In this document: piece after piece, positions 40,603-49,463 of the stretch
Layout: each line of letters starts with the position of its first letter
How positions within the stretch are numbered: position 1 is the first letter of the stretch
Origin: Mesorhizobium sp. L-2-11
Lineage (GTDB): Bacteria > Pseudomonadota > Alphaproteobacteria > Rhizobiales > Rhizobiaceae
Reading direction: 5' to 3'
Assembly: GCF_016756595.1 (NCBI RefSeq)
Contig: NZ_AP023257.1
Location: 2,992,001 to 3,056,000 of the forward strand
DNA length: 64,000 bases
Position numbers and translations under genes: made by a program
Notes under the pieces: generated by a model
What the model was told of the DNA's origin: nothing
Seen by the model: only the letters and a program-made list of their open reading frames with translations
Databases searched by the model: none

Positions 40603-43293
40603 TCACACCCCGGTGACAAACCCGTCCAGCACGCGTTTCTGACCGGCCTTGTCGAAATCGATGGTCAGCTTGTTGCCGTCGATGGCCGCAATGTTGCCGT
40701 TGCCGAATTTCTGGTGGAAGACGCGGTCGCCGACACTGAAGCGTGATGGCGTGTCGGCAACGGATTTGGCGACCAGCTCGCCGTCGATGGTGCGGCCCTT
40801 GATCGAGGTGCGGCCGGCGCCGTAGCCGGAGTCGGTCTCGCCATAGCCGATGCGCTCGACCTGGTGGCCGGAGCGCGAGCCCCAATTGCGGTCGGTGGCC
40901 TCAGTGCGGTTCTGCTGCGCGCGCTGCCAGCCCGGCGTTGCATAGGTGTTGGAGAAGCTTCCCGACTTTTCCGCGCCGACATTGTCGAAGCGCGAGGCGC
41001 CATAAGGATTCTGCCTTCCTGCCGCCTGGCCGCCCCGCCCGGAGGCGAAGGAGCCGCCGCCATAGGCATTGCCGTAACCGCCATAGGAGTTGCCGCTCTC
41101 GGCGATTTCGACATGGGCTTCCGGCAATTCATCGAGGAAGCGCGACGGGATCGTCGATTGCCACAGGCCGTGGATGCGGCGGTTGGAGACGAACCACAGA
41201 TGCAGGTTCTTCTTGGCGCGGGTCAGCCCGACATAGGCCAGCCGCCGTTCTTCCTCGAGCCCGGAGCGACCGCCCTCGTCGAGCGCGCGCTGATGCGGAA
41301 ACAGACCTTCCTCCCAGCCGGGCAGAAAAACCGTCTCGAATTCGAGGCCCTTGGCCGAATGCAGCGTCATGATGTTGACCGCGTCGAGCTCGGCGTTCTG
41401 CTCGGCGTCCATTACCAGCGCCACATGTTCGAGGAAGGAGCGCAGCGATTCGTACTCCTCCATGGAGCGGACCAGTTCCTTGAGGTTTTCCAGCCGGCCA
41501 GGCGCTTCCGCCGAGCGGTCGTTCTTCCACATGTCGGTGTAGCCGCTCTCCTCCAGGATGGTTTCGGCCAGCTCGGTGTGCGGCGTTGTCTCCAGCGCCT
41601 TCTGCCAGCGCTCGAAATTGGCGGCGACCTCGCGCAGCGCTGCGCGCGGCTTCGGCTTCAGCTCGTCGCTCTCAGCGAGTTTTTCCGCAGCCTCCAGCAT
41701 CGGGATGCGCAGCGCCCTGGCGGTGTCGTGGATTTGGCGGATAGTGGCTTCGCCCAGCCCGCGCTTCGGCACGTTGACGATGCGCTCGAAGGCGAGGTCG
41801 TCTGCGCCTTGCGCGACGACGCGGAAGAAGGCCAGGGCGTCGCGGATTTCGAGGCGCTCGTAAAAGCGCGGGCCGCCGATGACGCGGTAGTTGAGCCCGA
41901 GGGTGACGAAGCGGTCCTCGAACTCGCGCATCTGGAAGGACGCGCGAACAAGAATGGCCATGTCGTTGAGATCGTGCTTCTGACGCTGGTAGGCCTCGAT
42001 GGTTTCGCCAACGGCGCGGGCCTCTTCCTCGGAATCCCAGGCGGCATGCACATGCACCTTCTCGTCGTCCTCGGCGATCTTTTCGGTGAACAGCGTCTTG
42101 CCGAAGCGGCTTTCATTGTGGGCGATGAGGTGGGAGGCGGTGCCGAGGATGTGCGCGGTGGAGCGGTAGTTGCGCTCCAGCCGGATGATCGTGGCGCCGG
42201 GGAAATCCTTGTCGAAGCGCAGGATGTTGTCGACCTCGGCCCCGCGCCAGCCGTAGATCGACTGGTCGTCGTCGCCGACGCAGCAAATGTTGACGGTGGC
42301 TGGGCGCGGATTTCCCTCCCCCTTGAGGGGAGGGTGGCTGGGCAAAGCCCGGCCGGGTGGGGTCCGTGCGGCAGTGCCCGACGCTCTGGCGGTGCCTTCT
42401 GCGGCGACCCCCTCCGCCCGCTTCGCGGGCACCTCCCCCTCAAGGGGGGAGGATTGCGGCCGCTGCGCCAAAAGCCGCAGCCACATATATTGGGCGGTGT
42501 TGGTGTCCTGGTATTCGTCGACGAGGATGTATCTGAAGCGCTTGTGGTATTCCTTCAGCACGTCCGGATTGCCGCGGAAGATGCGGATCGGGTGGCACAG
42601 AAGATCGCCGAAGTCGCAGGCGTTCAGCGTCTTCAGCCGCTCCTGATAAGCCTTGTAGAGCTCGCGGCCCTTGCCGTTGGCGAAGGAGCGGGCGTCGCCC
42701 TCGGCAATCTCGGCGGGGCCAAGCCCCTTGTTCTTCCAGCCGTCGATCATCTGGGCGAACTGCTTGGCCGGCCAGCGTTTGTCGTCCAGTCCTTCGGCCT
42801 GGATGAGCTGCTTGATCAGGCGCACGACGTCGTCGGTGTCGAGAATGGTGAAGTCGGATCTGAGCCCGGCGAGCTCGGCGTGGCGGCGTAGCAGCTTCAC
42901 TCCAATCGAGTGGAAGGTGCCGAGCCACGGCATGCCTTCGACATTGCCTTCGCCGATCAGCAGGCCGATGCGCTGCTTCATCTCGCGCGCCGCCTTGTTG
43001 GTGAAGGTGACGGCGAGGATCTGCGAGGGGAAGGCCTTGCCGGTGGCGAGGATGTGGGCGATGCGGGTGGTCAGGACGCGCGTCTTGCCGGTGCCGGCGC
43101 CGGCCAGCACCAGGACCGGCCCCTCGGTGGTCTCCACCGCCAGCCGCTGCTCGGGGTTGAGCCCGTTCAGATAGTTGGGCGCATTGGTGTGGCCGTTGCG
43201 GGCAGCCATGGCGCGCGCAGCAATGCCCGACGGGGCCACGGGCCGCGCGTTCGGTTCATCAAAGAAAGGCATATCTTCCGAAAAGCCGGACAT
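40603..43293 (-). CDS. uvrD: UvrD/PcrA-type DNA helicase with repeat-derived insertion
   Basis: This 896-residue SF1 helicase acts in nucleotide-excision and mismatch repair. The P-loop GAGTGKT is at about residues 65-71, DEYQDTN is motif II and GDDDQSIYGWRGA is motif III. The tail has a TUDOR-like end (VGDRVFHQKFGNGNI). Residues of about 280-328 are encoded by a palindromic repeat (42311-42455) and separate motifs II and III; they include SPLEGEVP and PLKGEG. The start is either ATG 43293 or MPFFDEP at 43272. The frame stays open, so the gene is probably functional. Confidence 0.93.
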   Translation of the reverse strand: MSGFSEDMPFFDEPNARPVAPSGIAARAMAARNGHTNAPNYLNGLNPEQRLAVETTEGPVLVLAGAGTGKTRVLTTRIAHILATGKAFPSQILAVTFTNKAAREMKQRIGLLIGEGNVEGMPWLGTFHSIGVKLLRRHAELAGLRSDFTILDTDDVVRLIKQLIQAEGLDDKRWPAKQFAQMIDGWKNKGLGPAEIAEGDARSFANGKGRELYKAYQERLKTLNACDFGDLLCHPIRIFRGNPDVLKEYHKRFRYILVDEYQDTNTAQYMWLRLLAQRPQSSPLEGEVPAKRAEGVAAEGTARASGTAARTPPGRALPSHPPLKGEGNPRPATVNICCVGDDDQSIYGWRGAEVDNILRFDKDFPGATIIRLERNYRSTAHILGTASHLIAHNESRFGKTLFTEKIAEDDEKVHVHAAWDSEEEARAVGETIEAYQRQKHDLNDMAILVRASFQMREFEDRFVTLGLNYRVIGGPRFYERLEIRDALAFFRVVAQGADDLAFERIVNVPKRGLGEATIRQIHDTARALRIPMLEAAEKLAESDELKPKPRAALREVAANFERWQKALETTPHTELAETILEESGYTDMWKNDRSAEAPGRLENLKELVRSMEEYESLRSFLEHVALVMDAEQNAELDAVNIMTLHSAKGLEFETVFLPGWEEGLFPHQRALDEGGRSGLEEERRLAYVGLTRAKKNLHLWFVSNRRIHGLWQSTIPSRFLDELPEAHVEIAESGNSYGGYGNAYGGGSFASGRGGQAAGRQNPYGASRFDNVGAEKSGSFSNTYATPGWQRAQQNRTEATDRNWGSRSGHQVERIGYGETDSGYGAGRTSIKGRTIDGELVAKSVADTPSRFSVGDRVFHQKFGNGNIAAIDGNKLTIDFDKAGQKRVLDGFVTGV
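42311..42455. repeat. Palindromic repeat inserted in the uvrD coding sequence
   Basis: The left end TCCCTCCCCCTTGAGGGG (about 42313-42330) and right end CCCCCTCAAGGGGGGAGG (about 42435-42453) are inverted repeats with their own inner hairpins, and a second pair, CGGCCGGGTGGGGTC and GACCCCCTCCGCCCG, lies further in. The interior adds about 48 in-frame residues to UvrD. The layout is the same class as the element at 28496-28672, although the sequence differs. Confidence 0.75.
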
Positions 43294-43500
43294 CTCCCCC
43301 GAATGTAGTGATTCGGCAGCGAAAGGCCAGAAGTGTCTCCGTTTTGTTCTCAATCCAGGGCCGGAACCTACAAACGGGTAGATTTAACCACCGACGTCGT
43401 GGAGCGCTGCATGCCGGGCCTCACTGATCCGTGACTGGACCGTGCGGGCTTCTACCCTATCTTGCGCGGCGGACATGTTCCCGAAGCCGAGGAGAGCGCC

Positions 43501-44406
43501 ATGACAAAACCGAGCCCTGCCAGCCCCGCCGTCACCAGACCCGCCATTACCCAGGCGATGATCGACGCCTATGACGAATACACGCATCTGACGCTCGACC
43601 GGCGGCGCTTCATGGAACAGTTGACCAGGCTTGCCGGATCAGGTGCCGCTGCTGCCGCAATCGCACCGCTGCTGGCGGCCAATTCGGCCCGGGCGGCGGT
43701 TGTTGCCGAGGACGATTCACGCGTGACGGGCGAGGACATCAGCTACCCCGGCAGCGGTGGCGAGATGAAGGGCTATCTGGTCAAGCCGGCCGGCCAGTCC
43801 GGCAAGCTCGGCACCGTCATCGTCGTGCATGAGAACAGGGGGCTCAACCCGCATATACGCGATGTGACGCGGCGCGTGGCGCTGGAAGGCTTCGTTGCGC
43901 TTGCCCCGGACTTCCTGTCGCCGCTCGGCGGCACGCCGGCCGACGAAGACAAGGCGCGCGAGCAGATTTCAAAACTCGATCCGGCTCAGACCATCGCCAA
44001 TGCGGTCGCAACGGTCGCTTTCCTCAAGGGACATGCGGATGGCAACGGCAAGGTTGGCGCGGTCGGCTTCTGCTGGGGCGGCGGCACGGTGAACACACTG
44101 GCTGCCAACGAGCCGGATCTGGCTGCCGCTGTCGCCTATTACGGCATGCAGCCGAAGGCCGAGGATGTGCCGAAGATCAAGGCGGCGCTGCTGCTGCATT
44201 ATGCCGGGCTCGACACCCGCATCAATGCCGGCATCGACGCCTTCAGGAAGGAGCTCGATGCAGCCGAGGTCGAGTACACGATCAATGTCTATGAGGGCGC
44301 CAATCATGCCTTCAACAATGACACCTCAGCGGCCCGTTACGACAAGAACGCAGCGGACCTCGCCTGGGGCCGGACGATTGCCTTTCTCAAGGAAAAGCTT
44401 GCCTGA
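43501..44406 (+). CDS. Dienelactone hydrolase family protein
   Basis: This 301-residue alpha/beta hydrolase has the nucleophile motif GFCWGGG, with cysteine in place of serine as in classical dienelactone hydrolases, and later aspartate and histidine in GLDTRINAG and GANHAFNND. A long N-terminal extension with DRRRFMEQLTRLAG and a following hydrophobic stretch resembles a Tat signal, so export is possible. ATG at 43501 has GAGGAGAG upstream. The substrate is unknown. Confidence 0.85.
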   Translation: MTKPSPASPAVTRPAITQAMIDAYDEYTHLTLDRRRFMEQLTRLAGSGAAAAAIAPLLAANSARAAVVAEDDSRVTGEDISYPGSGGEMKGYLVKPAGQSGKLGTVIVVHENRGLNPHIRDVTRRVALEGFVALAPDFLSPLGGTPADEDKAREQISKLDPAQTIANAVATVAFLKGHADGNGKVGAVGFCWGGGTVNTLAANEPDLAAAVAYYGMQPKAEDVPKIKAALLLHYAGLDTRINAGIDAFRKELDAAEVEYTINVYEGANHAFNNDTSAARYDKNAADLAWGRTIAFLKEKLA

Positions 44407-45312
44407 TCAGGCATTTGCCGGTTTGTGAAAGGCGACGCCGGCCACCACCAGCGCGATGCCGATGCAATCGGCAGGGCTGGGTATCTGGCGGAGCACAATG
44501 ACGCCAATCAGCGTGGCGGTGACCGGCAGCAACGACAGCATCAGCGCGAAGCTCGATCGCGGCAGCCGCGACATGGCTAGCTGGTCGCAGATATAGGGGA
44601 TGACCGACGAGCAGATGCCGACGCCGATGGCGGCGATGAGCAGCGGCGGCGCCGTGAAAGCCGGCAGCGCATCGGTGAAGCCGATCGGCAGCACGATGAG
44701 GCAGGCGACCGCCATGGCGGCGCCCAGGCCGGCGATGCCGTCGCCAGCGCCGGCGCGGGCAACGCGATGGCCAAGCACGATGTAGCCGACGAACAGCGCG
44801 CCATTGAGGAAAGCCCAGAACAGACCGATCGGGTCGCTTGACCATCTGACGTCGATCAGCAGCAAGGTGCCGATGACGGCAACGGCAAGGGCTGCGAGAT
44901 TGCGCGGGCTTCTGACGCCGACCAGCGCAACGCCGATGGTGCCGACGAATTCGATCGCCGCAACCAGCGAGATCGGCAAGCGGTCGAGTGCCAGGTAGAA
45001 GGAGCAATTCATCACGCCGAGGCAGGCGCCAAAACCGAGAAGCTGCAGCCGTGTCGGCCGGTCGGCGCGGGCGAAGGCCGTCCACGGCCGCGTCAGCGGC
45101 GCGAAGACCAGAGCGGCCGTGACGATGCGCAGCCAGGCCATGCCAAGCACGCCGACATGCGGGAAAAGCAGCACGGCGAAAGCCGGCCCGAGATAATGAA
45201 ACACGGCACTGACACCGAACCAGACATGCGGCGGCAGCGATGTCGCCAGCCTGCCAAAGACAGGGCCGGTGAGGGCAGGGATTGCAGCTGGGGCTTGCGC
45301 TTGATCATCCAT
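44407..45312 (-). CDS. DMT/EamA family exporter
   Basis: This 301-residue membrane protein has about ten helices and two EamA repeats. The segment VMNCSFYLALDRLPISLVAAIEFVGTIGVAL resembles RhtA-type threonine/homoserine exporters. It is transcribed away from an Lrp-type regulator 89 bp upstream, a common arrangement for amino-acid exporters. The substrate is inferred to be an amino acid or related compound. Confidence 0.85.
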   Translation of the reverse strand: MDDQAQAPAAIPALTGPVFGRLATSLPPHVWFGVSAVFHYLGPAFAVLLFPHVGVLGMAWLRIVTAALVFAPLTRPWTAFARADRPTRLQLLGFGACLGVMNCSFYLALDRLPISLVAAIEFVGTIGVALVGVRSPRNLAALAVAVIGTLLLIDVRWSSDPIGLFWAFLNGALFVGYIVLGHRVARAGAGDGIAGLGAAMAVACLIVLPIGFTDALPAFTAPPLLIAAIGVGICSSVIPYICDQLAMSRLPRSSFALMLSLLPVTATLIGVIVLRQIPSPADCIGIALVVAGVAFHKPANA

Positions 45313-45401
45313 AGGATCAGTATCGCAGGCAGTTTTACCTGTTTATATGGACAACTCCTAACCAAAGTGATCATTCTTTTTCCTCAGCCAAGGAGTTTTT
45401 C

Positions 45402-45881
45402 CTGAAACGCCTTCGAAACGAAAATGCTGATCTGGATGCGGCGGATCTGAAAATCCTGCGCCTGCTGGAAAAGGATGCGCGCACCAGCACCGCCGAACTG
45501 GCGCGCTCGGTCGGCCTGTCGGCGCCGAGCGTGGCCGAACGCATCAAGCGGCTGCAGGAGAGCGGCGTGATCGAGGCCTACACGGTGCGGATCAACCCGG
45601 CCGCGCTCGGCATGAAACTGTCGGCATGGCTGCGGATCAGGCCGGTGCCGGGACAACTGGCTGTAGTGGCGGAGATCATCCGCGACTTGCCGGAAATCGC
45701 CCAGTGCGACCGGGTGACCGGCGAAGACTGTTTCATCGCGCTGGCGCATGTCGGCTCGGTGGCCGAACTCGAACGGGTGATCGACCGCATCATTCCGTTT
45801 GCGATGACCAACACCGCAATCATCCAGTCGTCGCCGGTGGTGGCGCGTTCGCCGCTGGCGGCAGTGAAGCACCGGGCTTGA
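45402..45881 (+). CDS. Lrp/AsnC family regulator, apparent CTG start
   Basis: This is a roughly 159-residue Lrp-type regulator. The helix-turn-helix DAADLKILRLLEKDARTSTAELARSVGLSAPSVAERIKRL is followed by the AsnC ligand-binding domain. No ATG, GTG or TTG lies in frame before it; the first GTG (45531) would delete the DNA-binding helices. CTG at 45402 has a perfect AAGGAG at 45390-45395 with 6-nt spacing, so it is the best start. It probably regulates the divergent exporter gene. Confidence 0.8.
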   Translation: MKRLRNENADLDAADLKILRLLEKDARTSTAELARSVGLSAPSVAERIKRLQESGVIEAYTVRINPAALGMKLSAWLRIRPVPGQLAVVAEIIRDLPEIAQCDRVTGEDCFIALAHVGSVAELERVIDRIIPFAMTNTAIIQSSPVVARSPLAAVKHRA

Positions 45882-45988
45882 TGGTTGAAGCGGTCGCTCG
45901 TCAGAACATCATCTTGACTGGAAAACGTCGCGCCGCAAACGCCCAGAAAAAGCAATCGAATAACGAGCCTACTTCTTTCCGCACCGAA

Positions 45989-46186
45989 TCAGGCATGCCC
46001 CCGCTTCATCCGCGCTTGCTTCAGGATGGCGCGCCAGCGGATCATGGCGAAAGGGATCGGCTGGTTGTTGTTGGCGATGGTAAAAATTTCGTTGTTGAGG
46101 TTCTTCAGCGATCGCCAGAAATCATAGTCGCTGATGCGTGGGTCGGCCGCCAGCCTGTCCGCCTCGACCTTGATGTCGGTTTTCAT
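45989..46186 (-). CDS. Small protein of unknown function
   Basis: I do not recognise this 65-residue polar protein. It is charged, without signal peptide or membrane helix, and ends in ILKQARMKRGHA. GGGGAAC lies upstream of its ATG. Real coding is likely but not certain; it is isolated between the Lrp regulator and a thioesterase. Confidence 0.45.
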   Translation of the reverse strand: MKTDIKVEADRLAADPRISDYDFWRSLKNLNNEIFTIANNNQPIPFAMIRWRAILKQARMKRGHA

Positions 46187-46299
46187 GCACGTTCCCCGAA
46201 CCGCTTCAGCCCCCGCCGCTCGTGCGGACGGTTTTCGACCGCCGCGCTGAGTCGTTCAACGCCTCAATTCGGCTTGTTCACGTTAAAATTCTGGTAAGG

Positions 46300-46806
46300 T
46301 TAACGGCGGCCTGACTGCGGCTCAAGTGCCTTGCGACGAATACCGATCGAACGGCCGGTGCGCTCAGGCATCGGCAGCGCCGCATGGGCGGCGCGCATGG
46401 TTTCGACCTTGGCCAAGACATCGGCCGGGAAGGGCGCCACCTTCGGTCCGGACATGTCGATATGCAGCAGCAAAGATTCGGATGTGGCAGCGAGCCAGCC
46501 GTCGACATGGCGGATTTCCTGGTAGGCTCTCAGCCGCTTGTCGTCATGGTCGAGCAGCTGGAAGGAGACATTGACCTTGTGGTCGAGATGCAGCTCCCTG
46601 ATATAGCAGACATGGACTTCCGCCGTGTAGATGGTCAGCCGGCGCTGCTTCGCGTACTCCAGCCCCATCCCCATCATGTCGAACGCTTCGTCGGAGCAGC
46701 GGTCGAACAGCACGTTGTAATAGGCCATGTTGAGATGACCGTTATAGTCGATCCAGTCCTTCTCGATGGCCATGGCACGAGAGACGAAGGGGGCAGGGCT
46801 GGACAT
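46300..46806 (-). CDS. Hotdog-fold thioesterase
   Basis: This 168-residue protein has the 4-hydroxybenzoyl-CoA thioesterase-type motif DYNGHLNMAYYNVLFDRCSD, with the active-site aspartate and the helix that follows. It likely cleaves acyl-CoA thioesters. The frame opens at 46890, but ATG at 46806 follows AGAAGGAAG with suitable spacing. It is divergent from the FAD oxidase gene. Confidence 0.82.
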   Translation of the reverse strand: MSSPAPFVSRAMAIEKDWIDYNGHLNMAYYNVLFDRCSDEAFDMMGMGLEYAKQRRLTIYTAEVHVCYIRELHLDHKVNVSFQLLDHDDKRLRAYQEIRHVDGWLAATSESLLLHIDMSGPKVAPFPADVLAKVETMRAAHAALPMPERTGRSIGIRRKALEPQSGRR

Positions 46807-46904
46807 CGAGAACTTCCTTCTGGCTGGACAGGACGTGGTCGGTGAGACTACCCATCCATAAATCCATAACAAGGGTGGACGCTGGTCCATTCGCGGAGGA
46901 ATAG

Positions 46905-48317
46905 ATGGCTCTGAGCGACCTCAATCCGGTCGAGCGCAACGAAGAAGGCATTGCCGCGGTGCTCGGCATCCTCAAGCAGCGGCTCGGCGAACGGTTCCAG
47001 ACCGGGCAGGCGATCCGCGCCCAGCACGCGCATACCACCACCTACATACCGACCCAGGCGCCGGACGGCGTGGCATTTCCACAGACGACGGCGGAGGTGC
47101 AGGAGATCGTGTCGGCCTGCGCCGCGCACCGCGTGCCGGTGATCGCCTTCGGCGTCGGCTCCTCGCTGGAGGGCCATACCAACGCGCCGGGCGGCGGCAT
47201 TTCTGTCGATACGTCGCGGATGAACCGCATCCTCGCGGTCAACCCGCAGGATCTCGACTGCACGGTTGAGCCCGGTGTGACGCGCGAGGAACTCAACCGG
47301 CATCTGCGCGACACCGGCCTGTTCTTTCCGATCGATCCGGGCGCCAATGCATCGCTCGGCGGCATGGCGGCGACGCGGGCGTCGGGCACCAATGCCGTGC
47401 GCTACGGCACAATGCGCGAGAATGTGTTGTCGCTGACGGCGGTGATGGCCGACGGCGAGACGGTGACGACCGGCAAGCGCGCAAAAAAGAGCTCGGCCGG
47501 CTACGATCTGACGCGGCTGCTGATCGGCTCCGAAGGCACGCTCGGCATCATCACCCAGCTGACGCTTAAGCTGCAGGGCATTCCGCAAGCGATTTCCGGC
47601 GGCGTCTGTCCGTTTCCAAGCGTTGAGGCGGCCTGCAATGCGGTGATCGCGACAATCCAGATGGGCATTCCGGTGGCACGCATCGAACTGGTCAACGCGC
47701 TGCAGATGCGAGCGATGAAGAGCTATTCGAAACTCGACTATCCGGAGAGCCCGTGCCTGTTCGTCGAATTCCATGGCAGTGATGCCGGCGTTTCCGAGCA
47801 GGCCGAAACCTTCGGCGAGATCGCCGAAGACTATGGCGGCGGACCATTCCTGTGGACCAGTGTCGCCGAGGAGCGGACAAAGCTGTGGAAGGCCAGGCAC
47901 GACGCCTACTGGTCGTCGCTGACGCTGCGGCCGGGCGCCAAGGGGCTGTCGACCGACGTCTGCGTGCCGATCTCGCGCTTTGCCGAATGCGTCACGCAAA
48001 CCGAGGCCGACATCGCCGAGATGGGGTTGATCGCGCCGATCGTCGGCCATGCCGGTGACGGCAATTTCCATGTGCTGGTGCTGATGGACGCGGACGATCC
48101 GAAAGAAATCGAGCAGACAGAAGAGTTTGTCGCGCGGCTGAACATGCGGGCGATTGGCATGGATGGAACCTGCACCGGCGAGCACGGCATCGGACAAGGC
48201 AAGATCGGCTTTCTGCGCCATGAACTCGGCCACAGCGTCGATATCATGCGCACGATCAAGCAGGCGCTCGATCCGCAGAACATTATGAACCCTGGGAAGA
48301 TACTGCCGGCCGACTAA
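46905..48317 (+). CDS. FAD-linked D-lactate/glycolate dehydrogenase family protein
   Basis: This 470-residue flavoprotein has an FAD_binding_4 domain (VGSSLEGHTNAPGGGISVDTSRM; GANASLGGMAATRASG; EGTLGIITQLTLK) and a C-terminal FAD oxidase domain ending near HGIGQGKIGFL. It resembles cytochrome-linked D-lactate dehydrogenases (LDHD/GlcD type). Its stop codon lies at the very edge of an IS remnant. GGAGGAAT precedes the start. Confidence 0.87.
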   Translation: MALSDLNPVERNEEGIAAVLGILKQRLGERFQTGQAIRAQHAHTTTYIPTQAPDGVAFPQTTAEVQEIVSACAAHRVPVIAFGVGSSLEGHTNAPGGGISVDTSRMNRILAVNPQDLDCTVEPGVTREELNRHLRDTGLFFPIDPGANASLGGMAATRASGTNAVRYGTMRENVLSLTAVMADGETVTTGKRAKKSSAGYDLTRLLIGSEGTLGIITQLTLKLQGIPQAISGGVCPFPSVEAACNAVIATIQMGIPVARIELVNALQMRAMKSYSKLDYPESPCLFVEFHGSDAGVSEQAETFGEIAEDYGGGPFLWTSVAEERTKLWKARHDAYWSSLTLRPGAKGLSTDVCVPISRFAECVTQTEADIAEMGLIAPIVGHAGDGNFHVLVLMDADDPKEIEQTEEFVARLNMRAIGMDGTCTGEHGIGQGKIGFLRHELGHSVDIMRTIKQALDPQNIMNPGKILPAD

Positions 48318-48372
48318 GGCCTGTTGGGATTCATGGTGATGCGATGACGGCGGCGAGATGGATTTCCGACGG
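48318..48372 (-). mobile_element. IS5-type insertion sequence end (remnant)
   Basis: The stretch starting with GGCCTGTTGGG matches the end at 49155 at most positions. Read on the minus strand it gives HLAAVIASP and a stop, the C-terminal end of an IS5-type transposase. Only about 55 bp remain. It begins immediately after the stop codon of the FAD dehydrogenase gene. Confidence 0.65.
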
Positions 48373-48528
48373 ATCGGACCAGATAAACCATCTGACTGCG
48401 AAACTCCGCCGGATATGGCGATCGACGCCTCGGTATGGGAAAAAGTGTCCACGAAACCGGGTCAACTCTACGCTGGCCAACGCGCCTCCACACGCACGCT
48501 TTTGTCCAGCCTGCGACGTGCCGATCGT

Positions 48529-49008
48529 CTATGCGCCCTCCAGGTAGTGTGCCTTCTGCGATGGGTAGTAATCTTCGAACGACGGCAGCGCGTTGCCTTC
48601 GCGCGCGGCGACCAGCATATCGAGGTAGTACTCCCAGCCTGGCCCTATGTCGCCCGCGAGTTTTCGGTCGCTCAGGTGCTGCACCAAGCGTAGCTCGGTC
48701 GTGTCGTTCGTTTGCGTCAACGTCAGCTCGATGCGCCACTCGCCGTAGTCATCCTTCATCGTGACGACTAGGCGGCGCGGCGCCTCGCACGCTTCGATCG
48801 TCACGTTCGTCCACGGCCGGCCCTTCTCATGGACCAGTTGCAGCCGCACGATCTTGCCCGGGCCGGCGTCGCCTTTCCAACTGCCGAACCAGAGCGCGGT
48901 GTTTTCGGATTTCGTCACGCTCGTCCAGACGTCATCGATGGGTGCGCGGAACGTGCGCGTGAGGATCAGGTCGTTGCCACGAAGGTGGCCGGTGGGTTTC
49001 GGGCTCAT
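48529..49008 (-). CDS. SRPBCC (AHSA1-like) domain protein
   Basis: This 159-residue protein has the START-like fold of the AHSA1 family. Typical parts are LTRTFRAPIDDVWTSVTKSENTALWFG near the start and a C-terminal GPGWEYYLDML helix. These genes are often next to an ArsR regulator, but none is here. It sits between two IS5-type fragments in the same orientation, so it may have arrived with them. Confidence 0.78.
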   Translation of the reverse strand: MSPKPTGHLRGNDLILTRTFRAPIDDVWTSVTKSENTALWFGSWKGDAGPGKIVRLQLVHEKGRPWTNVTIEACEAPRRLVVTMKDDYGEWRIELTLTQTNDTTELRLVQHLSDRKLAGDIGPGWEYYLDMLVAAREGNALPSFEDYYPSQKAHYLEGA

Positions 49009-49153
49009 GGCCGTCTCCTTCTTCTTGTCGTTCGCGAGTTCGCGAGCTTACAGCGTGCGCCGCCGCACCTATACAGGGTAGCTACTCTCTTTGGGAGAGC
49101 GACCGGCACCCTTATGCGCGGAAGCCGCTTGCGGATTCCGGTCGCATCGCGAC
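49009..49153. other. Short gap upstream of the SRPBCC gene
   Basis: This stretch has a tandem TTCGCGAG pair (around 49033) and a small CTCTC/GAGAG hairpin (around 49085-49100) that may form part of the SRPBCC promoter region. No gene is seen. Confidence 0.35.
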
Positions 49154-49420
49154 TAAGGCCTGTTGGGGTTCATCGTGATACGATGACGGGTGCTGCGAGG
49201 TGGATGATCGCTGCGAAGCTCTGGTCCGTTTTGTCGGCCCGCATGGCGATGCGTTTGAACTCTTTGAGCTTGCAGAAAAAGTTCTCGATGAGGTGACGCC
49301 ATTTGTACATCTCGGCGTCGATGCGAGGGGCTTCGCGCGGCGCGGATGCTGCGAGATGACGATCTTGGCGCCGCGTTGCTCGTGGGGCGATCGATTTGCC
49401 TCTTTATCGACACGCTGATG
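49154..49420 (-). pseudogene. IS5 family transposase fragment, frameshifted
   Basis: Minus-strand translation gives the C-terminal part of an IS5-type transposase, ending in EMYKWRHLIENFFCKLKEF, IAMRADKTDQSF and HLAAPVIVSR. The preceding GAKIVISQHPRRAKP is in a neighbouring frame, so one base is missing near 49330. The N-terminal half and the other IS end are gone. The end GGCCTGTTGGGG lies at 49157. It fills most of the gap upstream of the AsmA gene. Confidence 0.75.
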
Positions 49421-49463
49421 CGGGTAGAGTGCGGCTGACTTTCAATCAACTGCTTGGGGGTTG

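Noticed and set aside
42311..42455. The uvrD insert considered as an intein or intron
   Set aside because: It is too short, has no splicing motifs and is made of inverted repeats.
46848..48452. A 534-codon minus-strand frame opposite the FAD dehydrogenase
   Set aside because: The plus-strand protein has clear FAD motifs; the opposite frame has none.
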